Positions 1 through 3,810 of a stretch of 16,230 bases of DNA are shown piece by piece. Source of the stretch: an uncultured Enterobacter sp. (GTDB taxonomy: Bacteria > Pseudomonadota > Gammaproteobacteria > Enterobacterales > Enterobacteriaceae); NCBI GenBank assembly GCA_946477805.1, contig CAMKZP010000024.1, positions 1 through 16,230 on the forward strand, in the 5' to 3' direction. Position 1 is the first letter of the stretch, and every line of letters starts with the position of its first letter. Position numbers and translations under genes: made by a program. The notes under the pieces were generated by a model, which did not search any database, was not told the DNA's origin, and saw only the letters and a list, made by a program, of their open reading frames with translations.

Positions 1-927
1 GTACTAACCATTGTCATATCAGCCTCATTTCCTGCTATTGCTGACGTTAGTAAGGATTTTTATAGTCCTGGACGCTTTAGCGGAGACCTGGGCTTAGGCA
101 GCTTAAGCGGTAAGACCAAGGAGCGTGTTTACGACCCAGACTCCGGTGGACATAAGAACAGCCAGCTCAACTGGAAATATAACAATGCGGCAATCATCAA
201 AGGTTCCCTTGACTGGGATTTAATTCCCAGGCTATCGATAGGCGCTTCTGGCTGGACAACTATTGCCAGCCGTGGTGGCTATATGGATGATACTGACTGG
301 ATGGATGAAAGTAAAAAATCATGGACAGACCAGAGCAGACATCCTGACACCCGTTTAAATTACGCAAATGAATTTGATTTGAACATAAAAGGATGGTTGT
401 TAAACGAACCTACCTATCGTTTTGGTATGATGGCCGGTTATCAGGAAAGCCGCTATAGCTTTAAAGCCACTGGAGGGTCCTTCAATTACACCGATGAAGA
501 TACAGGCCTGCCTGACACCGGGACTTTCCCGGCCGGAACGACAGTTATCGGTTACAAACAACATTTTAAAATGCCATATATCGGCATTATTGGTAGTTAC
601 CGTTATGAGCGTTTCGAGTTCGGTGGTAGCTTCAAATATAGTGGTTGGGTGCGTGCAACTGATAACGATGAGCACTACCTGGCAGATACAACTTACAGAA
701 CAAATATCAAGAACCAGAATTTTTACTCTCTTGCCGGTAATGCAGGTTATTACTTAACGCCTGACACAAAAATTTATCTGGAAGGAGCATGGAACCGAGT
801 AACCAACAAAAAAGGTAGTTTGTCAGCTAATGATTACGGCTCAGGCGAAAAAAATAGCGCAGAGAACAGCGGTGGTATTGAAAGCTATAGCTTTATGACA
901 ACAGTCGGTCTGAAGTACTATTTCTGA
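1..927 (+). CDS. Omptin family outer-membrane aspartyl protease (5' end cut by window edge)
   Basis: The frame is open from base 1 and encodes 308 residues ending in the aromatic beta-barrel terminus GLKYYF. Omptins are ten-stranded outer-membrane barrels that cleave substrates, often after basic residues, at the cell surface. The visible start is the end of a signal peptide (VISASFPAIA, then mature DVSKDFYSPG), so only a few codons are missing. Omptin landmarks include LGSLSGKTKERVY, NNAAIIKG, HPDTRLNYANEFDLNIKGWLLNE, AGYQESRYSF, YKQHFKMPYIG and EGAWNRVTNKKG. The catalytic pairs are present: Asp-x-Asp in DDTDW (residues 97 and 99 in window numbering) and Asp-x-His in NDEHY (223 and 225). Residue choice lies close to the Pla/PgtE branch (YSPGRFSGD, SGWVRATDNDEHY), by recollection rather than alignment. 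The loops, for example the one around TDEDTGLPDTGTFPAG, differ from OmpT. The gene is convergent with the small minus-strand gene that follows. No frame damage is seen, so the protease is probably active. Confidence 0.95.
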   Translation, partial: VLTIVISASFPAIADVSKDFYSPGRFSGDLGLGSLSGKTKERVYDPDSGGHKNSQLNWKYNNAAIIKGSLDWDLIPRLSIGASGWTTIASRGGYMDDTDWMDESKKSWTDQSRHPDTRLNYANEFDLNIKGWLLNEPTYRFGMMAGYQESRYSFKATGGSFNYTDEDTGLPDTGTFPAGTTVIGYKQHFKMPYIGIIGSYRYERFEFGGSFKYSGWVRATDNDEHYLADTTYRTNIKNQNFYSLAGNAGYYLTPDTKIYLEGAWNRVTNKKGSLSANDYGSGEKNSAENSGGIESYSFMTTVGLKYYF

Positions 928-935
928 GGCTACAT

Positions 936-958
936 AAGCCGGACTATTCGCCCGGCTT
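936..958 (+). terminator. Possible terminator after the omptin gene
   Basis: AAGCCGG (936-942) and CCGGCTT (952-958) form a perfect 7-bp GC-rich stem with a 9-nt loop, starting 8 nt past the omptin stop. The sequence after it (GATACCTTAGC) has no real T-run, so it is a weak Rho-independent terminator at best. It could act in either direction between the convergent genes. Confidence 0.4.
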
Positions 959-974
959 GATACCTTAGCAACAA

Positions 975-992
975 AGCCGCCTGGTGGCGGCT
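975..992 (-). terminator. Likely Rho-independent terminator of the pentapeptide-repeat gene
   Basis: Read on the minus strand, AGCCGCC-ACCA-GGCGGCT is a perfect 7-bp stem with a tetraloop, followed by TTTGTTGCTA. It begins 5 bp beyond the stop of the minus-strand gene at 998-1225. The T-rich tail lies on the minus-strand side, so it probably serves that gene rather than the omptin gene. Confidence 0.55.
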
Positions 993-997
993 ATCAC

Positions 998-1225
998 TCA
1001 TTTGCCTTCGTGTTCACCACCTTCGTATTCACCGCCTTCGTATTCACCACCTTCGTGTTCACCACCTTCGTGTTCGCCGCCTTCGTATTCACCGCCTTCA
1101 TGCTCGCCACGCAGGTCACTAATCGGGTGGACTGCGGCTCGGCTATCCTGGGTAGCAGCAAGAGCAGCCTGTCCCGACTGCGCCATGACAAAAATACCCA
1201 CGCCAATCCATAATTTCATACGCAT
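998..1225 (-). CDS. Small secreted protein with seven EGGE(H/Y) pentapeptide repeats
   Basis: Function unknown. The 75-residue product begins MRMKLWIGVGIFVMAQSGQ and continues AALA, a typical Sec signal peptide with probable cleavage after ALA. A short linker (ATQDSRAAVHPISDLR) follows, then residues ~40 to the end are seven tandem pentapeptides of type GEHEG/GEYEG, ending in GK. The position after each GGE alternates His and Tyr in the order H-Y-H-H-Y-Y-H. I chose the ATG at 1223-1225 because AAGGGA (complement of 1233-1238) lies about 8 nt upstream and the signal peptide starts there. An in-frame ATG at 1291 would add 22 residues ahead of the signal peptide and is unlikely. The mature protein would be very acidic and His-rich, which suggests binding of divalent metal (inference only). 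It is divergent from an Fe(II) dioxygenase gene across about 64 bp and convergent with the omptin gene. I recognise no named family. Confidence 0.75.
   Translation of the reverse strand: MRMKLWIGVGIFVMAQSGQAALAATQDSRAAVHPISDLRGEHEGGEYEGGEHEGGEHEGGEYEGGEYEGGEHEGK
1005..1109 (-). repeat. Seven tandem 15-bp coding repeats
   Basis: Seven uninterrupted 15-bp units with plus-strand consensus CCTTCGTGTTCACCA run through the minus-strand gene and stay in frame. Units differ mainly at the base that switches His (CAC) to Tyr (TAC) and at third codon positions (GGT/GGC). The last unit is the most diverged. Copy-number change by slippage would add or remove whole pentapeptides without breaking the frame. 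Confidence 0.9.
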
Positions 1226-1232
1226 ACTGAAT

Positions 1233-1289
1233 GTCCCTTCAATGTTATTATGACCATCCCTAAGGATTGTTTTGGAAAAAGGATTATAC
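1233..1289. promoter_or_regulatory. Divergent control region between the repeat-protein and dioxygenase genes
   Basis: The two start codons (1225 minus, 1290 plus) are separated by 64 bp. On the minus strand CATAAT (complement of 1247-1252) is a fair -10 match, which would give a leader of about 15 nt containing the AAGGGA ribosome site. On the plus strand AAGGA lies 6 nt before the ATG at 1290. I see no convincing Fur box or -35 element, so shared regulation is suggested only by the arrangement. Confidence 0.3.
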
Positions 1290-1952
1290 ATGCTGGTTAT
1301 GATAGCCGATCTACTTAATGCAGATGAAGTGACTCTGCTCTGTGAAAAAATGCATAATGTAAATTATGTAGATGGTCGCACTACCGCTGGACGTGAGGCG
1401 CGGCCAGTAAAGCGGAACAAACAAGTTTCACGTGATGATCCGCAACTGGCTGAGATGCAAAAACTCATCACGGAGCGCCTGATGAGTAATGAACTGTTCC
1501 GTATGGCTACCCGGCCAAAAACCATTATTCCGCCCCTGTTCAGCCGCTATGAAGCAGGCATGGCATATGGTAGCCATGTCGACAACTCGATCATGAGAGG
1601 TGTGCGTACTGATGTTTCCGTGACCATTTTTCTTTCTGATCCTGACCAATATAAAGGCGGTGAGTTGGTTATTGAGTCCTCAGCTGGTGAGCAGGAGGTG
1701 AAGCTGGCAGCAGGTTCTGTCGTAACTTATCCAACGACATCCCTGCACCGTGTTGCACCTGTGGTATCTGGTGAGCGTTTAGCGGCGGTCACCTGGGTTC
1801 GCAGTTTTGTGCGGGATGCCGCTAAACGAGAAATGCTTTTCGATTTGGATACTGCCCGTCACCGTTTATTTACTCAGCTGGGAAAGACACCGGAAATGGA
1901 TCTGTTGGCAAAGACTCAGTCAAACCTGCTTCGACGCTGGGTTGAAGATTAA
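1290..1952 (+). CDS. PKHD-type Fe(II)/2-oxoglutarate-dependent dioxygenase (YbiX/PiuC family)
   Basis: The product is 220 residues, close to the ~225 of E. coli YbiX. These enzymes have a double-stranded beta-helix that holds Fe(II) with a His-x-Asp...His triad and 2-oxoglutarate with a later Arg. Visible here are His96-x-Asp98 in YGSHVDNS, His153 in TTSLHRVAPV and Arg163 in SGERLAAVTW. Other family signatures are VDGRTTAG near residue 30, FLSDPDQYKGGELVI near 115-128 and REMLFDLD near 180. Family members usually sit beside TonB-dependent catecholate siderophore receptors (Fiu/PiuA) and are thought to act in iron acquisition; the substrate is not established. No receptor gene is in this window, so the gene looks orphaned. 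The start at 1290 is chosen over the in-frame ATG at 1272 because AAGGA lies 6 nt before it and the N-terminus then matches the family. Downstream DNA holds no operon partner. Confidence 0.9.
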   Translation: MLVMIADLLNADEVTLLCEKMHNVNYVDGRTTAGREARPVKRNKQVSRDDPQLAEMQKLITERLMSNELFRMATRPKTIIPPLFSRYEAGMAYGSHVDNSIMRGVRTDVSVTIFLSDPDQYKGGELVIESSAGEQEVKLAAGSVVTYPTTSLHRVAPVVSGERLAAVTWVRSFVRDAAKREMLFDLDTARHRLFTQLGKTPEMDLLAKTQSNLLRRWVED

Positions 1953-2330
1953 GTTGAGGCTAGAAGGCCTTAACACTCCTTTGTTAAAGGGCAGAGAGTG
2001 GTAACTCCCGCCCTTAGCTACGTTTCCACGTTCATAAGTCGATGAACTAGCGGGTACCGTCCGTCTGGCGTGTTTAGTTAAGTGCATTTCCGCGCGGCCG
2101 GGTCATACCGGCGATCTGCCAGGTCTGTTCAGCCTGTATGCCCACCATCACGGCATTCAGGGGGCGCATCATGTTTCCCCGCACGGACACGTCACGAAGA
2201 AGTGATTTTTCGGGATTTGCGGATTAGGAATTTTTTGCCGGTGGAGACCTTTGAGATACGGAACGGGAATTAACCATAAATTACGATGAACACCCGCAGG
2301 AATTGCCTGTACGGATATCTTTAGTGAAAC
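1953..2330. other. Intergenic DNA without a recognisable gene, left of the IS
   Basis: About 380 bp. Near the dioxygenase stop, TTAACA (1970-1975) pairs with TGTTAA (1982-1987), and GGGC/GAGT (1989-1999) pairs loosely with ACTC/GCCC (2004-2013). Neither is followed by a T-run, so a terminator is not clear. Several frames are open for 45-60 codons (for example minus strand 2223-2074), but none has a convincing ribosome site or a product I recognise. It may be degraded remnant DNA at the edge of the island. Confidence 0.5.
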
Positions 2331-2357
2331 TGAAGTGGTTTACTGAATTTGGCCACC
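2331..2357 (+). repeat. IS left terminal inverted repeat (IRL)
   Basis: TGAAGTGGT, a degenerate middle, then TGGCCACC. It matches the reverse complement of the right end at 22 of 27 positions. The CACCT at 2354-2358 also takes part in the leader hairpins described separately. Confidence 0.85.
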
Positions 2358-2397
2358 TGAACAGAGGTGATATGCTCACCTTAGAACAACACAGGTG
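2349..2397 (+). promoter_or_regulatory. IS promoter and leader with alternative hairpins over the OrfA ribosome site
   Basis: A weak promoter may be TTGGCC (2349-2354) and TATGCT (2371-2376), 16 bp apart, with a transcription start near 2383. Four complementary short blocks follow one another: CACCT (2354-2358), AGGTGA (2365-2370), TCACCT (2376-2381) and AGGTG (2393-2397). The last is the OrfA ribosome site, 5 nt before the ATG. A transcript entering from outside can pair block 1 with 2 and block 3 with 4, which hides the ribosome site. A transcript from the internal promoter would start after block 3 and leave the site free. This fits the protection against outside transcription known for other IS elements (IS10, IS50). 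The pairing is seen; the role is inferred. Confidence 0.35.
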
Positions 2398-2402
2398 CTC
2401 CA

Positions 2403-2705
<303 letters not shown>

Positions 2706-2751
2706 TCGGGAACTGTTCAGGGCGCGTTATCCTGTAGCCACTCTCTGCCAT

Positions 2752-3573
2752 GTGTTCGGGATTCATCGTAGCAGCTACAAATACTGGAAAAACCGTCCTG
2801 AAAAACCAGACGGCAGACCAACAGTATTACGAAGCCAGGTGCTTGAGTTGCATAGCATCAGCCACGGTTCGGCCGGGGCCAGGAGCATCGCCACCATGGC
2901 GACCCAGAGAGGCTATCAGATGGGGCGCTGGCTTGCTGGCAGGCTCATGAAAGAACTGGGACTGGTCAGTTGCCAGCAACCCACTCACCGCTATAAACGT
3001 GGCGGTCATGAGCATGTTGCTATCCCAAATCATCTTGAGCGACAGTTCGCCGTAACAGAGCCAAACCAGGTGTGGTGCGGTGATGTGACCTATATCTGGA
3101 CAGGTAAGCGCTGGGCGTACCTTGCCGTTGTTCTCGACCTGTTCGCAAGGAAACCAGTGGGCTGGGCAATGTCGTTCTCACCAGATAGCAGACTCACCAT
3201 GAAAGCGCTGGAAATGGCATGGGAAACGCGCGGCAAGCCAGCCGGAGTGATGTTCCACAGCGATCAGGGCAGTCATTATACGAGCAGGCAGTATCGGCAG
3301 TTGCTGTGGCGATATCGGATCAAGCAGAGTATGAGCCGGCGTGGAAACTGCTGGGATAATAGCCCAATGGAACGCTTCTTCCGGAGCCTGAAGAATGAGT
3401 GGGTACCGGTGACGGGTTACATAAACTTCAGCGATGCAGCTCACGCAATAACGGACTATATCGTTGGATATTACAGCACGCTCAGGCCGCATGAATATAA
3501 CGGTGGCTTACCCCCAAACGAATCGGAAAGCCGATACTGGAAAAACTCTAACGTGGTGGCCAGTTTTAGTTGA
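2752..3573 (+). CDS. IS3-family transposase OrfB (DDE integrase domain), out of frame with the -1 fusion
   Basis: From a GTG at 2752 the product is 273 residues; the frame is open from 2692. The rve-type DDE catalytic residues are present: Asp111 in WCGDVTYIW, Asp171 in MFHSDQGSHY and Glu207 in NCWDNSPMERFF, with the following RSLKNEW. An N-terminal HTH_21-like part (HRSSYKYWKNRP, GARSIATM) precedes the core. OrfB normally supplies catalysis as the OrfAB fusion made by a -1 slip. Here OrfB sits at +1 (equivalently -2) relative to OrfA, while the -1 frame stops at 2735-2737. No active fusion is expected from one slip. The catalytic part itself is undamaged, so trans-complementation could still move the element. 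Confidence 0.85.
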   Translation: MFGIHRSSYKYWKNRPEKPDGRPTVLRSQVLELHSISHGSAGARSIATMATQRGYQMGRWLAGRLMKELGLVSCQQPTHRYKRGGHEHVAIPNHLERQFAVTEPNQVWCGDVTYIWTGKRWAYLAVVLDLFARKPVGWAMSFSPDSRLTMKALEMAWETRGKPAGVMFHSDQGSHYTSRQYRQLLWRYRIKQSMSRRGNCWDNSPMERFFRSLKNEWVPVTGYINFSDAAHAITDYIVGYYSTLRPHEYNGGLPPNESESRYWKNSNVVASFS

Positions 3574-3581
3574 CCACTTCA
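3555..3581 (-). repeat. IS right terminal inverted repeat (IRR)
   Basis: Read inward on the minus strand it is TGAAGTGGT, then a variable block, then TGGCCACC, matching the left end at 22 of 27 positions. It overlaps the last codons of OrfB, as is usual in this family. Confidence 0.85.
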
Positions 3582-3593
3582 CTTTAAGTCATC

Positions 3594-3644
3594 TTAAATG
3601 ACTCCGAGGTGTCTGTTAAACTCGTGGCGATTCAGTGTGCCCAT
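3594..3644 (-). other. Sixteen-codon ORF with a strong ribosome site (doubtful gene or remnant)
   Basis: On the minus strand AGGAGG lies 5 nt before an ATG (3642-3644) that opens MGTLNRHEFNRHLGVI and stops at 3594. The ribosome site is the best in the window, but the product is tiny and unrecognised. It may be the first codons of a gene lost when the IS or an earlier element arrived, or a chance arrangement. Confidence 0.15.
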
Positions 3645-3715
3645 ACGCTCCTCCTATGCTCAAACTATAGGGCAGGATCGTCTACCGGGGCGGGGTCTGT
3701 CCAGGTGTCTATTAA
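3607..3715 (+). repeat. Direct repeat pair AGGTGTCT(G/A)TTAA
   Basis: AGGTGTCTGTTAA (3607-3619) recurs as AGGTGTCTATTAA (3703-3715) with one difference, 96 bp apart in the same orientation. Flanks differ. They could be ends of a former mobile element or protein-binding sites; nothing further identifies them. Confidence 0.4.
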
Positions 3716-3736
3716 CCATCGGAGATGCAGAGTTGG

Positions 3737-3780
3737 CAGAGCTGTCTACATAATAATAGGAAGTCATGTAGACAGCTCTG
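3737..3780. repeat. Perfect 15-bp inverted repeat downstream of tccC
   Basis: CAGAGCTGTCTACAT (3737-3751) and ATGTAGACAGCTCTG (3766-3780) are exact reverse complements around a 14-nt AT-rich centre. It lies about 30 bp beyond the tccC stop. It lacks a U-tract on either strand, so it is not a classic Rho-independent terminator, but it could end or protect the tc operon mRNA. A recombination or regulator site is also possible. Confidence 0.7.
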
Positions 3781-3810
3781 GAGCATTAAATCACAGCTTG
3801 AGTTTATACA

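Larger units (their letters stand above)
3582..3810. other. Non-coding stretch between the IS and the end of tccC
   Basis: About 230 bp. It holds AGTCAT/ATGACT (3587-3603, 6-bp stem), a 13-mer present twice, a perfect 15-bp inverted repeat, and on the minus strand a 16-codon reading frame preceded by AGGAGG. I see no immunity-gene candidate behind tccC here, which is normal for Tc toxins that act on eukaryotic cells. Confidence 0.5.

Noticed and set aside
1005..1109. Short regular repeats as a CRISPR array
   Set aside because: Units are contiguous 15-mers without spacers and lie in frame inside a coding region.
984..1253. Plus-strand frames rich in Ser-Pro-Pro or Phe-Thr-Thr repeats
   Set aside because: They are shadows of the 15-bp repeats of the minus-strand gene, which has a signal peptide and a ribosome site.
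2074..2223. Minus-strand frame of about 49 codons including MMRPLNAVMVGIQAEQTWQI
   Set aside because: The internal ATG leaves 32 residues, the ribosome site is poor, and no family is recognised; it may be a remnant but cannot be supported as a gene.
2082..2273. Plus-strand 63-codon frame in the intergenic region
   Set aside because: No ribosome site, composition like random reading of GC-rich DNA, no recognisable motif.
3582..3810. An immunity gene for the TccC effector
   Set aside because: No frame of useful length on either strand; Tc toxins act on eukaryotic targets and usually lack an immunity partner.
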